A stretch of DNA of 34,660 bases from an uncultured Muribaculaceae bacterium (GCA_945931475.1 CAMEPD010000020.1:1-34660), one strand, 5' to 3'; positions 21,645 to 30,915 are shown, counted from the stretch's first letter. Notes: a model not told the origin generated them from the letters alone. Program-made: numbers and translations.

Positions 21645-23187
21645 AAACGAAGATAAACCGGTAGAGAAGGCTGCCGGAAAGCCCGTAGAAAAAGCCGCCG
21701 ACAAGGGTGCGGAACAAGCCGAAGAGAAACCTGTAGAGAAGGGTTTCAAGGCCGATTTCCGGCGCCGTGTGGCCGGGAACAAACCCACACGCTGGGTGCG
21801 CTTCGCCATCGTGATGCTCGTGTACATCCTTTGGGTAGCCTGGATGGGCAACTGGTGGCTCCTGTTGGGCGCCCTGCTGCTGTTCGACATCTATATCACC
21901 GGCTATATCCCCTTCACATGGTGGAAAAAGTCGAAAAACAAAGTCACACGCAGCATAATGTCGTGGGTCGACGCCATCGTCTACGCCCTGATTCTTGTGT
22001 ATTTCGTATTCGCTTTCCTCGGCCAGAACTACGAGATTCCCTCGTCGTCGCTTGAAAAAACGCTGCTTACGGGCGATTACCTCTTCGTAAACAAGACCGT
22101 ATACGGCCCCCGTGTACCCATGACTCCCATCAATTTCCCGCTCGTACACAACAAGATGCCTTTCGGACTGGGCAAAAGCTACTCCGAGGCCGTGCAACAA
22201 CCCTATCACCGCCTCAAAGGGCAGCGTTCGGTGGAGGCCGGCGACATCGTGGTGTTCAACTTCCCGGCCGGCGACACCGTGATGACCATGATGGAAAACC
22301 CCGACTACTACCAGCTTGTGAACATCTACGGCTACGACAACGTAAACAACAGCCCCCAACAGTTCGGCAAGAAGGTATGGCGTCCGGTCGACCGCCGCGA
22401 AAACTATGTGAAACGTGCCGTAGGTCTCCCCGGCCAGCGCATACGCATATCCGACGGCGTGGTCTATATCGACGGGCAGAAGTTCCTCACCCCCGCCAAC
22501 GTACAGTTCAACTACTTCTATCAGACCAAGGGAGGTGCGCTCACCGATGAAGAATTTGACGAGCTTGGTATCGCCGTCGACGACCGTAACCTGGTGCAGA
22601 TCAGCGAGAGCGATAAATCCGGCCTGCTGGCGCTCGGCTTCCGCGTGAACCCCGACGGCTCCGTTCCGCCGCTGTACGTGTCGCCCCTCACCGCCGATAT
22701 GGTCAAAAAAATGGAGAGCTCCGACCGCTTCCAGATGGTGATGAAGCAGGTTCCCGAGCCTGAGACCATGCTCAGCCTCTTCCCAGAATCAATTTCGGCT
22801 GACTGGACCCGCGCCGAATACGGCGGTCCCAACGGCCTATGGATACCCAAGAAGGGCTCAGTATTGAAAATGAGTCAGCGCGCCTGGGACATCTACGGCC
22901 GCGTAATCCGCGTCTACGAGAACAATCCCACTGCCGAATTCCACGACGGCAAACTGTGGATTGACGGCAAGCCGCAGGACACATACCGCTTCAAGATGGA
23001 CTACTATTTCATGCTCGGCGACAACCGCGACTGCTCGCTCGACTCCCGGTACTGGGGATTCGTCCCCGAGGACCACATAGTGGGCACCCCGTGGCGTGTG
23101 CTGATTTCGTTCGACAAGGACAAACCTCTGTTCGGCGGCGGCATCCGCTGGAACCGCATCTTCAAGGACGCCAACCCCGACAAGTGA
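21637..23187 (+). CDS. lepB: Signal peptidase I
   Basis: Membrane serine protease that removes signal peptides of exported proteins. The 516-residue protein starts with a charged region containing repeats of KPVEKAA/KPVEKG (7-36), then membrane helices (about 55-92 as a pair, and 108-130). The serine box IPSSSLEKTL has nucleophile Ser138, with Leu in place of the usual Met after it. The general-base lysine is Lys259 in YVKRAVGLPGQ. The C-terminal boxes are MLGDNRDCSLDSRYWGFVP. A long insert between the lysine and GDNR boxes makes it longer than the E. coli enzyme, as is common in Bacteroidetes. It overlaps dapB by 8 bases and the WbqC gene by 4. Confidence 0.95.
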   Translation: MTENEDKPVEKAAGKPVEKAADKGAEQAEEKPVEKGFKADFRRRVAGNKPTRWVRFAIVMLVYILWVAWMGNWWLLLGALLLFDIYITGYIPFTWWKKSKNKVTRSIMSWVDAIVYALILVYFVFAFLGQNYEIPSSSLEKTLLTGDYLFVNKTVYGPRVPMTPINFPLVHNKMPFGLGKSYSEAVQQPYHRLKGQRSVEAGDIVVFNFPAGDTVMTMMENPDYYQLVNIYGYDNVNNSPQQFGKKVWRPVDRRENYVKRAVGLPGQRIRISDGVVYIDGQKFLTPANVQFNYFYQTKGGALTDEEFDELGIAVDDRNLVQISESDKSGLLALGFRVNPDGSVPPLYVSPLTADMVKKMESSDRFQMVMKQVPEPETMLSLFPESISADWTRAEYGGPNGLWIPKKGSVLKMSQRAWDIYGRVIRVYENNPTAEFHDGKLWIDGKPQDTYRFKMDYYFMLGDNRDCSLDSRYWGFVPEDHIVGTPWRVLISFDKDKPLFGGGIRWNRIFKDANPDK

Positions 23188-23849
23188 ATCCGTTAGTAAT
23201 TTTCCCCGGCCACAGCATATCGCTGCCGCCCCGCTACTACGGGAGCGTCGGCTATTACGCTGTGGCTGCGGTATTTGAGTCAGCTGCGGTAGACTACGGG
23301 CGCCTCTTCGACAAACGCCGCAAGGAGGCGCACCGCTGCGACATCGCCGACAAACAGGGCACCGCGCAAATCACCGCCGCCATCGCCAAACCCCACGGTA
23401 TCGTCCGCGCTACCTGGCGCGACGTCCGCCTCAGCGACCACGGCGCATGGTGGCACATTCACCGCAACACACTTGCCACCGCTTACGGCCGCACACCCTT
23501 CTTCGAATTCTATATCGACCGCTTCGAGCCGTATTTATCGCCCGAAGTGATGCACCTCTACCCCACTCTGCCTCAGCTGCTTACAGCCATCGACGCTACC
23601 CTGCGCGACTGCCTCGGCATCGACCCGGATCCCGGCAGTATCCCCGAAAGCGCCATCCCATTCGAGAAAGCAACCGCCGGACTGACCCCCGACGACCTTC
23701 CCGACTACTGGCAGGTGCGCGCCGACACCCTCGGTTTCATCGCGGGCCTTTCGGCGCTCGACCTGCTGTTCAACCTCGGACCCGAAGCGCCGCTCTACCT
23801 GCGCAGCGCCGGCGCCGCCTTGGCGCCGCGCATCGCCTCCACCCTCTGA
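23184..23849 (+). CDS. WbqC-family protein
   Basis: A 221-residue protein starting at a GTG (23184) that overlaps the lepB stop as GTGA. An upstream ATG at 23091 lies inside lepB and is rejected. The features VNPLVIFPGHSISLPPRYYG and HRCDIADKQGT, and the middle HRNTLATAYGRTPFFEFYID, fit the WbqC-like family, which is named from an O-antigen gene cluster. WbqC proteins are suspected to act in surface glycan or acyl-amino-sugar formation, but their reaction is not established. No membrane segments. The order dapB, lepB, WbqC is one I recall from Bacteroides genomes, which supports the call. Confidence 0.82.
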   Translation: MNPLVIFPGHSISLPPRYYGSVGYYAVAAVFESAAVDYGRLFDKRRKEAHRCDIADKQGTAQITAAIAKPHGIVRATWRDVRLSDHGAWWHIHRNTLATAYGRTPFFEFYIDRFEPYLSPEVMHLYPTLPQLLTAIDATLRDCLGIDPDPGSIPESAIPFEKATAGLTPDDLPDYWQVRADTLGFIAGLSALDLLFNLGPEAPLYLRSAGAALAPRIASTL

Positions 23850-23931
23850 AATTCCGAAAAACGGCATAAAACGATATAAAACCACATAAAACGACATATT
23901 CCGGAAGATTCCCCGATTTTAACAACTACGC

Positions 23932-23963
23932 TTTGTGTATCAGCGCACTTTTTTGTAATTTTG
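23932..23963 (+). promoter_or_regulatory. Promoter of the SGNH-SGNH-MBOAT operon
   Basis: TTTG (23932-23935), 20 bases, TAATTTTG (23956-23963): exact Bacteroides-type promoter. Predicted start is near 23970, about 15 bases before the ATG. Confidence 0.87.
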
Positions 23964-23984
23964 CATTTTAAAGCAAACCAATCT

Positions 23985-25490
23985 ATGGCATCCTCCCCCG
24001 AAACCAATACTCCGGATAAACATACACCCTCCGGCACCCCCGACAACACACCGGGCAAACCCGGCAAGCCCTTCCTCATTATCGGCACGGCTGTCATCAT
24101 CCTGGCTACGCTGTCGCTTGTGCCCTGGGGCAGTCTCACCGGCGGATTCTTCAAGAACTTCAATCTGCTCGACGACATCTCCGATGTAAAAGTCGCAGAC
24201 AGCGAAGATAATACAGCCGACGCCGAGGCAATCGACCCGCTGCTCGTGCAGGCCGAAAAGGAGGCCAACGACGCCCAGAAGGCCGTGGCCGCCGGCGCCC
24301 TGGTACCCGATTCGCTTCTCAAACCCGCTCAGCAGCCCCGCGTGAACGGCCGCATGATTATCGAGGACTATTCGGTAAACGGCAAGGGGCTCGAGCGCTT
24401 CAAGGCCGCCCTCGAGAAGCGCGGCACACGCACTGTGCGTGTGGGCGTTATCGGCGACTCATACATCGAGGGCGACATCTACACCTCGGCCATGCGCGAG
24501 ATTCTGCAACAGAAATATTCGGGCCGTGGCGTGGGTTATGTAGCTCCCACCAACCTCGTTTCGGGCTTCCGTCCGACCATCACCCAGCGCGACAACGGTT
24601 TCACCGACTACGACCTGCGCAAGGACAGCAACCCCGACTGCGCATGGCTCTCGGGCCAGCGATTCACCGCCGATGTAGGCGCCTCCGTCACATGGACCGC
24701 CGTCAACAAGGAGGATTACCCGCACCTGAACGGCTGGAATACAGCCACAATACTTTTCCGCGCCCCCAACGGCGGCGTTATCACCACCAACACCGGCGCC
24801 GGACCGGTAGACCACAAGGTCAGCGCCTCCAAGGGCGTCCAGGCCATACAGCTCAAGGGCGATATGACAAAGCTCACGCTCACCAACAAGTCGGTCAGCG
24901 GGCTGACGCTCTACGGCGCATGGCTCAACGACGCCACCGGCATCACCGTCGACAATATGTCGCTCCGCGGCAACTCGGGCATCACGCACCGCGCAATCCG
25001 CAAGGAGCTCGCGCGCGACATGGCCCGATACATCGACTACGACCTCATAGTGGTGGAATACGGACTGAACGCCTGTACCCCCAAGCAGACCGACTACACC
25101 TATTACAGCAACATGATGACGCAGGTAATCGCCACGCTCAAAGAGGCTTACCCCAATGCCGACATCATAATGATGGGTGCCGGCGACCGCGGCCTTAAGC
25201 ACGGCTCGTCGGTAGCGTCGATGTCGACTGTGCCCTACATGGTCAGCACCCAGCGCGAGGTGGCACGCAAAGCCGGCATCAACTTCTTCGACACACGCGA
25301 GGCCATGGGCGGCGAAGGGGCCATACTCAAATGGCGCGAAGAGAAACTCGTCAACCCCGACTATATCCACATGAACTTCCAGGGTGGCAAGAAGATGGGC
25401 AAACTGTTCACCGACGCCCTCCTAGGCACAATCGGCTCCACGGCTGCGGCTCCTCAGGGCGCCAAACCCGCCGCCGAACCCGCAAAATAA
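23985..25490 (+). CDS. Membrane-anchored SGNH/GDSL-like protein 1
   Basis: A 501-residue protein with a Pro/Thr-rich cytoplasmic start, one membrane helix (about 30-50), a low-complexity stretch (to about 118), and an SGNH hydrolase domain outside the cytoplasm. Its block I is VIGDSY (Ser159), block III is EYGLNA (Asn362) and the final block is DYIH (Asp459, His462), so the catalytic residues are kept. A beta-rich insert (about 190-330) may be a carbohydrate-binding module. In related systems SGNH proteins act as O-acetyl transferases or esterases working with an MBOAT protein. ATG 23985 was chosen over an in-frame ATG at 23961, because the promoter box overlaps the latter. The next gene starts 13 bases after its stop. 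Confidence 0.85.
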   Translation: MASSPETNTPDKHTPSGTPDNTPGKPGKPFLIIGTAVIILATLSLVPWGSLTGGFFKNFNLLDDISDVKVADSEDNTADAEAIDPLLVQAEKEANDAQKAVAAGALVPDSLLKPAQQPRVNGRMIIEDYSVNGKGLERFKAALEKRGTRTVRVGVIGDSYIEGDIYTSAMREILQQKYSGRGVGYVAPTNLVSGFRPTITQRDNGFTDYDLRKDSNPDCAWLSGQRFTADVGASVTWTAVNKEDYPHLNGWNTATILFRAPNGGVITTNTGAGPVDHKVSASKGVQAIQLKGDMTKLTLTNKSVSGLTLYGAWLNDATGITVDNMSLRGNSGITHRAIRKELARDMARYIDYDLIVVEYGLNACTPKQTDYTYYSNMMTQVIATLKEAYPNADIIMMGAGDRGLKHGSSVASMSTVPYMVSTQREVARKAGINFFDTREAMGGEGAILKWREEKLVNPDYIHMNFQGGKKMGKLFTDALLGTIGSTAAAPQGAKPAAEPAK

Positions 25491-25503
25491 TTTGTACGAC
25501 AAT

Positions 25504-26769
25504 ATGAAAATCCATCAGATATTATACCCGGTAATAGGGCTTACCATAGCAGCGGCATCGGCGCAGGCCGTGTTCGCCGACGACGACAACCAGGAGGAGC
25601 AGCGCGTGAGCCCGCAGCTCGAGGACGAAGGCGCGGCACCGGCCGTGCGGCGCCTCTCGTACGGCGCCTACCCGTGGCTGCATCTCGACGCCAACAAGAT
25701 AGAGTTCAACGGCGCCGACTGGGGCCCCCTGCGAATGCGCGTCGACGCCACCGGCACCACCCCCTTCCGCATTCTGCTGATAGGCGACTCGCACATCCAG
25801 GGCGACGGCGCCACCGGCATGGCCCGGCGTATGCTTCAGGACCGCTACGGCTCGGCCGGGCGCGGCCTCATTACCCCCAACAAGCTGGCAAACACCAACC
25901 AGCCGGCCGACTACACCATCACCTCCAACACCACCGGATGGCGTACGGCCCGACTGATGAAACTCCCCTGGGCATCGCCAATGACCTTCACCGGCATATC
26001 GTGCACGCCGCCCGTCGGCAAATTCGACATGACCATCCGCCTCAAGGAGCTCCCCGGCTCGTACCAGGGCTTCGACCGTGTGAAAATATACTACGGCGGC
26101 ATCACTCCCGAGGTGGAGAGCATCGTCTCCGACGGCCGCGAAATAGAGTTCACCCGCACGGTTCCCGGCAACGGCTGCCTGGAGCTGACCCTGCGCCGCT
26201 CGGTCACCTCATGCACCTTCAATTTCCGCACACCCGGTGAAACCAACATGGCCGGATTCGAGCTGCTCAACGGCCACAACGGCGTGGAATTCAGCATTAT
26301 AGGCAACAATGGTGCCAACTTCACCTCGTATATGCCCCACGAAATCGGACGCGGCGTGGCCCAGCTCGACCCTGACCTCATCATCGTGGCAATGGGCATC
26401 AACGATGCCTGGGGCAACCTCACGGACGCCCAGTTCGTGAAGAATGTCGACACCTTCGTACGCGAGCTGCAGCGCGCCTGCCCCGACGCCAAAATCTTGC
26501 TCACGACTCCCAACGAAACTCAGAAACGCAACGGACGCACCTCAGCTCCGCGAAAGCGCGTGGCCGATTTCCGTGAAATCATCAAGAAATACTGCGCCGA
26601 CAACCACATTGCCGTCTACGACTACTACGATGTCTGCGGCGGCGACGGGTCATCGTATCACTGGATAAAGAACGACCTCTACTCACACGACAACCTGCAC
26701 TACAACATCACGGGCTACACCCTTATGGGTCAGCTGCTTGGCGACGCACTCATACAAGCCCTCGACTAA
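25504..26769 (+). CDS. Secreted SGNH/GDSL-like protein 2
   Basis: A 421-residue exported protein: signal peptide MKIHQILYPVIGLTIAAASA, cleavage likely near AVFA-DDD. The SGNH domain has block I LLIGDSHIQGDG (Ser96), block III VAMGINDAWG (Gly298, Asn300) and the end block DNLHYN (Asp396, His399), and so appears catalytically intact. A beta-sandwich-like insert (about 160-265) sits between blocks I and III, as in protein 1. The two share the layout but differ in anchoring: this one is free or lipid-independent in the periplasm. Start ATG 25504 was chosen over a TTG at 25492, since the ATG gives a better signal peptide. Second gene of the MBOAT operon. Confidence 0.88.
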   Translation: MKIHQILYPVIGLTIAAASAQAVFADDDNQEEQRVSPQLEDEGAAPAVRRLSYGAYPWLHLDANKIEFNGADWGPLRMRVDATGTTPFRILLIGDSHIQGDGATGMARRMLQDRYGSAGRGLITPNKLANTNQPADYTITSNTTGWRTARLMKLPWASPMTFTGISCTPPVGKFDMTIRLKELPGSYQGFDRVKIYYGGITPEVESIVSDGREIEFTRTVPGNGCLELTLRRSVTSCTFNFRTPGETNMAGFELLNGHNGVEFSIIGNNGANFTSYMPHEIGRGVAQLDPDLIIVAMGINDAWGNLTDAQFVKNVDTFVRELQRACPDAKILLTTPNETQKRNGRTSAPRKRVADFREIIKKYCADNHIAVYDYYDVCGGDGSSYHWIKNDLYSHDNLHYNITGYTLMGQLLGDALIQALD

Positions 26770-26813
26770 TCTAAACCAATCTTCGGGATCCGCTACGCGG
26801 CCCTATCACTCAA

Positions 26814-28451
26814 ATGGCTGAATCTCCACAAGAAATATTCAAACCCGAAGCCGCTCCCCTCTCGCGCGGCAAACTGATACGCACCGGCCTCTACGGCCTC
26901 ATCGGCTTAGCCCTGCTCTTCGGCGCTCTTACGCTGCTGCAGCTCTCGGGCGTTGAGCTCACCGAAAACTTCAAACACCTGAACTGGAGCCTGTTGGGCG
27001 ACGTGCTCGGCTACGACCGTACCTCTCCGCTGCTCTTCAACACGGGGCTGTTCATGCTGCTGTTCGCCGCCTTCATCGGCATCTACCGCCTGGCGGCCTC
27101 GCGCAGCAAAGCCCGTATGTACCTGGTAATCGCCTTCTCGCTCTATTTCTACATAAAATCGAGCCCGATGGGGTGTGTGCTCCTGCTGGCCGTCTGCATG
27201 GCCGACTTCATCATCGGCACCCTGCTGTTCTACTGCAAGTCGTCGGTAAAGCGCCGTCTGTACGTGCTCTTCAACGTGCTGATGAACGCCGGTATGCTCC
27301 TCTACTTCAAGTACTTCAACATGGTATTCGGCTTCTTTGCCGGCATGGCGGGCGCCCACTTCGAGCCGTTCGACATCATACTGCCCATAGGCGTGTCGTT
27401 CTTCTGCTTCCGCTCCATAAGCTATATCGTCGACATATACCGTGGAAAGATCGAGCCCTGCCGCTCGCTGCGTGACTACATTTTCTTCCTGACATTCTTC
27501 CCGCCGCTGCTGGCCGGCCCCGTGGTGCGCGCCTCCGATATGCTGCCGCAGATTGCCCGCAACCCCATCGCCGACCGCCGGATGGTTTCCGAAGGCCTCT
27601 TCATGATTATGTGCGGCCTCTTCAAGAAGATTATCATCGCCGACTATCTCTCGGGCAACTTCGTGCAACGCATCTTCGAGAATCCGTCGCTCTACTCCGG
27701 ATTCGAGAACCTGATGGGCGTATTAGGATTCTCCATACAGATTTACTGCGACTTCTCGGGCTACTCCGACATGGCCATCGGCATCGCCCTGCTCATGGGA
27801 TACCGGTTCCTCGACAACTTCGACAGCCCGTTCAAGTCGACCAACCCGAGCGACTTCTGGCGCCGTTGGCACATCTCTCTGTCGTCGTGGCTGCGCGACT
27901 ACATCTACATCCCCCTGGGGGGCAACCGCAAAGGCAAGCCCCGTCAGTACTGCAACCTGTTCATTACCATGATTGTAGGCGGTATATGGCATGAAGGCGT
28001 ACTGATGAACATCCTTTGGGGCTTCTACAACGGCCTCCTGCTCACAGGCCACAAGATACTCCACAAGGTGTGGCGCACCCCCGCGCGCATCAAGGGCACC
28101 CGTGGCGCCAACGTGGTGAACATCGCGGTGACTTTCACCCTCATAATCGTGGGTATGGCCATCTTCAAATCCACCTCCATCGAATCATTCGGCGTAATGT
28201 GCAAGCAGATATTCACCAACTTCCACCCAAGCGTAATTCCGTCGTTCATAATGAGTTACAAAGGGGTAGTGATGCTGATGCTGCTGGCGTACATACTTCA
28301 TTTCATGCCCAAACGGCTCACGGCGCGTGTGCGCGATATGTTCGGCAATCAGTCGCTGCTGATGCAGGCCATCATTCTGGCGCTGGTGATTTTCATTGTC
28401 ATCCAAAGCCGTCAGGCCGAGCTCGTACCCTTCATCTACCTGAAGTACTGA
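26814..28451 (+). CDS. MBOAT family O-acyltransferase (AlgI/DltB-like)
   Basis: A polytopic inner membrane protein of 545 residues with about ten to twelve helices. It carries the MBOAT signature in DFWRRWHISLSSWLRDYIYI (His353), FTPLG-like IPLGGNRKGK, and the invariant catalytic His393 in VGGIWHEGVLMNILWG; the usual residue after WH is Gly, and here it is Glu-Gly. Such proteins move an acyl group, often acetyl, from a cytoplasmic donor to the outside of the membrane, where SGNH partners place it on a polymer such as alginate, peptidoglycan or teichoic acid. It follows SGNH protein 2 by 44 bases. The target glycan cannot be read from the sequence. Confidence 0.93.
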   Translation: MAESPQEIFKPEAAPLSRGKLIRTGLYGLIGLALLFGALTLLQLSGVELTENFKHLNWSLLGDVLGYDRTSPLLFNTGLFMLLFAAFIGIYRLAASRSKARMYLVIAFSLYFYIKSSPMGCVLLLAVCMADFIIGTLLFYCKSSVKRRLYVLFNVLMNAGMLLYFKYFNMVFGFFAGMAGAHFEPFDIILPIGVSFFCFRSISYIVDIYRGKIEPCRSLRDYIFFLTFFPPLLAGPVVRASDMLPQIARNPIADRRMVSEGLFMIMCGLFKKIIIADYLSGNFVQRIFENPSLYSGFENLMGVLGFSIQIYCDFSGYSDMAIGIALLMGYRFLDNFDSPFKSTNPSDFWRRWHISLSSWLRDYIYIPLGGNRKGKPRQYCNLFITMIVGGIWHEGVLMNILWGFYNGLLLTGHKILHKVWRTPARIKGTRGANVVNIAVTFTLIIVGMAIFKSTSIESFGVMCKQIFTNFHPSVIPSFIMSYKGVVMLMLLAYILHFMPKRLTARVRDMFGNQSLLMQAIILALVIFIVIQSRQAELVPFIYLKY

Positions 28452-28689
28452 TGCCCGGTCCGGTCGCGGTTCCCCGACCGCAGGCATACCCGAAATCAGG
28501 TATCAGGGTAGGGGACCGATACCCAAAACAGGGTATTTTGCGCTAATAATTAACGCGAGTTCGGGATAAGGATAGCCAACTCGCGTATTTAGGTTATGAT
28601 TGCCTGGGACGGCTGGTAAGGATAGGTGACCGATTTGACCGCGTTGCAAAGCTTTTCAACTACAACTACGGCATAATAGGGGAGTGATA
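28452..28689. other. Structured intergenic region after the MBOAT gene
   Basis: No gene seen. The stretch holds several inverted repeats: CGGTCG/CGACCG just after the stop, ATACCC/GGGTAT (28519-28536), and ACGCGAGTT/AACTCGCGT (28553-28586), as well as a repeated TAAGGATAG (in 28566-28574 and 28617-28625). It probably contains the operon terminator. Confidence 0.55.
28519..28539 (+). terminator. Terminator-like hairpin after the MBOAT operon
   Basis: ATACCC (28519-28524), 6-base loop, GGGTAT (28531-28536), followed by TTT. Short stem, so moderate confidence. Confidence 0.5.
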
Positions 28690-28721
28690 TTTGTCATATC
28701 GCGGGATTTTGCCTAATTTTG
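28690..28721 (+). promoter_or_regulatory. Promoter for the DUF3078 gene
   Basis: TTTG (28690-28693), 20 bases, TAATTTTG (28714-28721): exact Bacteroides-type promoter, about 28 bases before the ATG at 28750. Confidence 0.87.
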
Positions 28722-28749
28722 CAACATCAAACACGATTTTAATTTGCCA

Positions 28750-30222
28750 ATGTCACGACTACTGAACGTACTGTTTGCCGCTCTGTTCCTGTCGGGAATT
28801 GCCGAAACGCACGTGGCCGCCGCACTGGAGCCGGCTGCGGCAAATGACTCGCTGTACTCCAACGACGCACTGCTCAATATGCTGATTGACACCACTCTGA
28901 TCAACAATGTCATCGAGGATGTCAAGCTGCCCGTCGTGCCGGAAAAGCCGAAGTATACGCCGCCGGCCCGGAGCCGCCGCCAGCGCTGGCGCGAGCCGGA
29001 GTATTGGAAGGACCCGTCGAAACTGCCCATCGATACCACAATTGACGCGTCGTATCTTAAGATTCCCCGGTGGCTGCTGATGCCACCGGTCTATAACAGC
29101 TACGACATAAAGACCCCCGAACTGACCGCCGACCCGCTCAACCGCCCGGTGCCACCCGATGCCTCGAAACCCGGTGCGTGGGCCGACCGTCTCGTGGCCG
29201 GAAACAATTACTGGAACTCGTTCATGCAGAGCTGGATGATTGCACACCCCTGGATGGTGCCCAACAACGCGGCGCTGATGCAGCGCCCCCCGCAGGCTGT
29301 GGTGCTCGACACCGACCCGTCGAAGGCCAAAATCACAGTCCGCGGCTTCGACAGCTCGCCCGAAAAGCTCAAGGAGGCCGCGCAGGCCGAAGCCAACATT
29401 CAGCGTATCAACTGGATTCACACCTTCGACGGCTCGCTGCAGTTCTCACAGGCCTACATCTCGCCCAACTGGTACCAGGGCGGCAACTCCAACCTCAATA
29501 TGATTGCCAACGCCATCTGGAACCTGAAGCTCAACCCGGCTTTCCACCCGAACCTGATTTTCGAGACCTCTGTGTCGTACAAACTCGGCGTGAACAACGC
29601 TCCCGATGACTCGCTACACCAGTACAATATCTCCGACGACATCTTCCAGGTAAACTCTAAATTCGGCGTGCGCGCCTTCCGCAAATGGTTCTACTCGGTG
29701 AACGTGCTGTTCAAGACCCAGCTGTTCAACAACTACAAGAAGAACAGCAGCGACCTGGCCGCCGCATTCCTCTCGCCCGGCGAGTTTAACGTGGGTATCG
29801 GTATGACCTACTCCAACGCCAACCCGAAAAAAACCGTGGAGTTCAACGCTTCGGTCGCCCCCTTCTCCTACAACCTGAAGACCTGCACGAACGAGCGCAT
29901 CGACCCCAAACAGTTCGGCATCGACCGCGGACACACCACCGTGAGCCAGTTCGGTTCGTCGGCCGAGCTGACTTTCAAATGGAAGATGCGCTACAACATC
30001 CAGTATTACTCCCGAATGTTCATATTCACCAACTACGAATATGTGCAGGGCGACTGGGAGAACACCATCGACTTCGCCATCTCACGCTTCTTCAGCACCA
30101 AAATCTACGCCCATCTGCGTTACGATTCGAGCACGAAAAAGGTGGCCGGCACCGAATGGCACCAGTGGCAGCTCAAGGAGATTCTCTCGATAGGTTTCTC
30201 GTATAAATTCGCCTTAGGATAA
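28750..30222 (+). CDS. DUF3078 outer-membrane beta-barrel protein
   Basis: A 490-residue exported protein. ATG 28750 (MSRLLNVLFAALFLSG) is preferred over a TTG six bases upstream; the signal peptide ends near HVAAALE. A Pro/Arg-rich linker (about 55-80) leads to the DUF3078 domain, with WYQGGNSNLNMI, the alternating hydrophobic strands of a barrel (NPAFHPNLIFETSVSYKLG, WFYSVNVLFKTQLFNNYKK, FLSPGEFNVGIGMTYS), and the C-terminal strand ending ILSIGFSYKFALG, with a phenylalanine near the end as in barrel proteins. The family is typical of Bacteroidetes, with no established function. It is followed by two small secreted proteins. Confidence 0.85.
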   Translation: MSRLLNVLFAALFLSGIAETHVAAALEPAAANDSLYSNDALLNMLIDTTLINNVIEDVKLPVVPEKPKYTPPARSRRQRWREPEYWKDPSKLPIDTTIDASYLKIPRWLLMPPVYNSYDIKTPELTADPLNRPVPPDASKPGAWADRLVAGNNYWNSFMQSWMIAHPWMVPNNAALMQRPPQAVVLDTDPSKAKITVRGFDSSPEKLKEAAQAEANIQRINWIHTFDGSLQFSQAYISPNWYQGGNSNLNMIANAIWNLKLNPAFHPNLIFETSVSYKLGVNNAPDDSLHQYNISDDIFQVNSKFGVRAFRKWFYSVNVLFKTQLFNNYKKNSSDLAAAFLSPGEFNVGIGMTYSNANPKKTVEFNASVAPFSYNLKTCTNERIDPKQFGIDRGHTTVSQFGSSAELTFKWKMRYNIQYYSRMFIFTNYEYVQGDWENTIDFAISRFFSTKIYAHLRYDSSTKKVAGTEWHQWQLKEILSIGFSYKFALG

Positions 30223-30231
30223 CACCCCTGA

Positions 30232-30867
30232 ATGACACTTCGAGGCTACATACTGCGCGCGGCGGCGCTGCTGCTTACGGCGGCGCCCTGGCAGGCGCGG
30301 GCCGAGATTCACCTCTTCGGGGGCACGGAGCCCACTCCCGCCGAATCGTGGCGCGTGGAATGCACCACCGATTCGGCGGCGTGCGCCATCGTAGAGCGCA
30401 CGGCCGGACCCACGGTAACGGGCATCTGGCAGGCTACGGCCGACGGTGCCCGCGTGGCCGTAATCAGCGGGTCGGCGGCCGGCGGAGTGCCGCAGGGCGC
30501 CGTAGCCCGGGGGAGCCTGCTGTTCGTGATACTGCGTTCGCCGCGCCCGGGCATCCTCCCCGGCACGGTGATGGGGTGGGCCACCCCCACCGCCAAGGAC
30601 GGAAAATGGGACGCGCGGATATTCACCGCCACCGACGGACGCACCCTGTCGAAACCCATGCGCTTCACCCTCACCGCCGGCGACAATTCCCACCTGCAGC
30701 TCGTACCGGTTAAGAAAGGACTGAAAATCAGCCTATGGCGATGGCTGCCGTATATGATCCGCCCCGGATTCACCGAAGTCGACGACCGCGAGAAGGGGCT
30801 CGACGGTTTCCTGCGCGTGTGGCCGCCGTCGCTCACGTCGCCCCCGCCCACACCGGTATACCTGTAA
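30232..30867 (+). CDS. Secreted protein of unknown function
   Basis: A 211-residue protein with a signal peptide (MTLRGYILRAAALLLTAAPW, cleavage near ARAE). The mature part is beta-rich (SWRVECTTDSAACAIVERTA, VAVISGSAAGGVPQG) and ends in a Pro-rich tail, with a WRWLPYMIRPGF segment around 170-180. I do not recognise a family. It starts 9 bases after the DUF3078 stop, so the two are probably cotranscribed. Codon use looks like the neighbours. An antisense ORF covers the same region and is rejected. Confidence 0.75.
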   Translation: MTLRGYILRAAALLLTAAPWQARAEIHLFGGTEPTPAESWRVECTTDSAACAIVERTAGPTVTGIWQATADGARVAVISGSAAGGVPQGAVARGSLLFVILRSPRPGILPGTVMGWATPTAKDGKWDARIFTATDGRTLSKPMRFTLTAGDNSHLQLVPVKKGLKISLWRWLPYMIRPGFTEVDDREKGLDGFLRVWPPSLTSPPPTPVYL

Positions 30868-30915
30868 ACCCACAGCCCCTAACGGCCCGTAGCGGCCACT
30901 CAGAGCCTATCTGCT

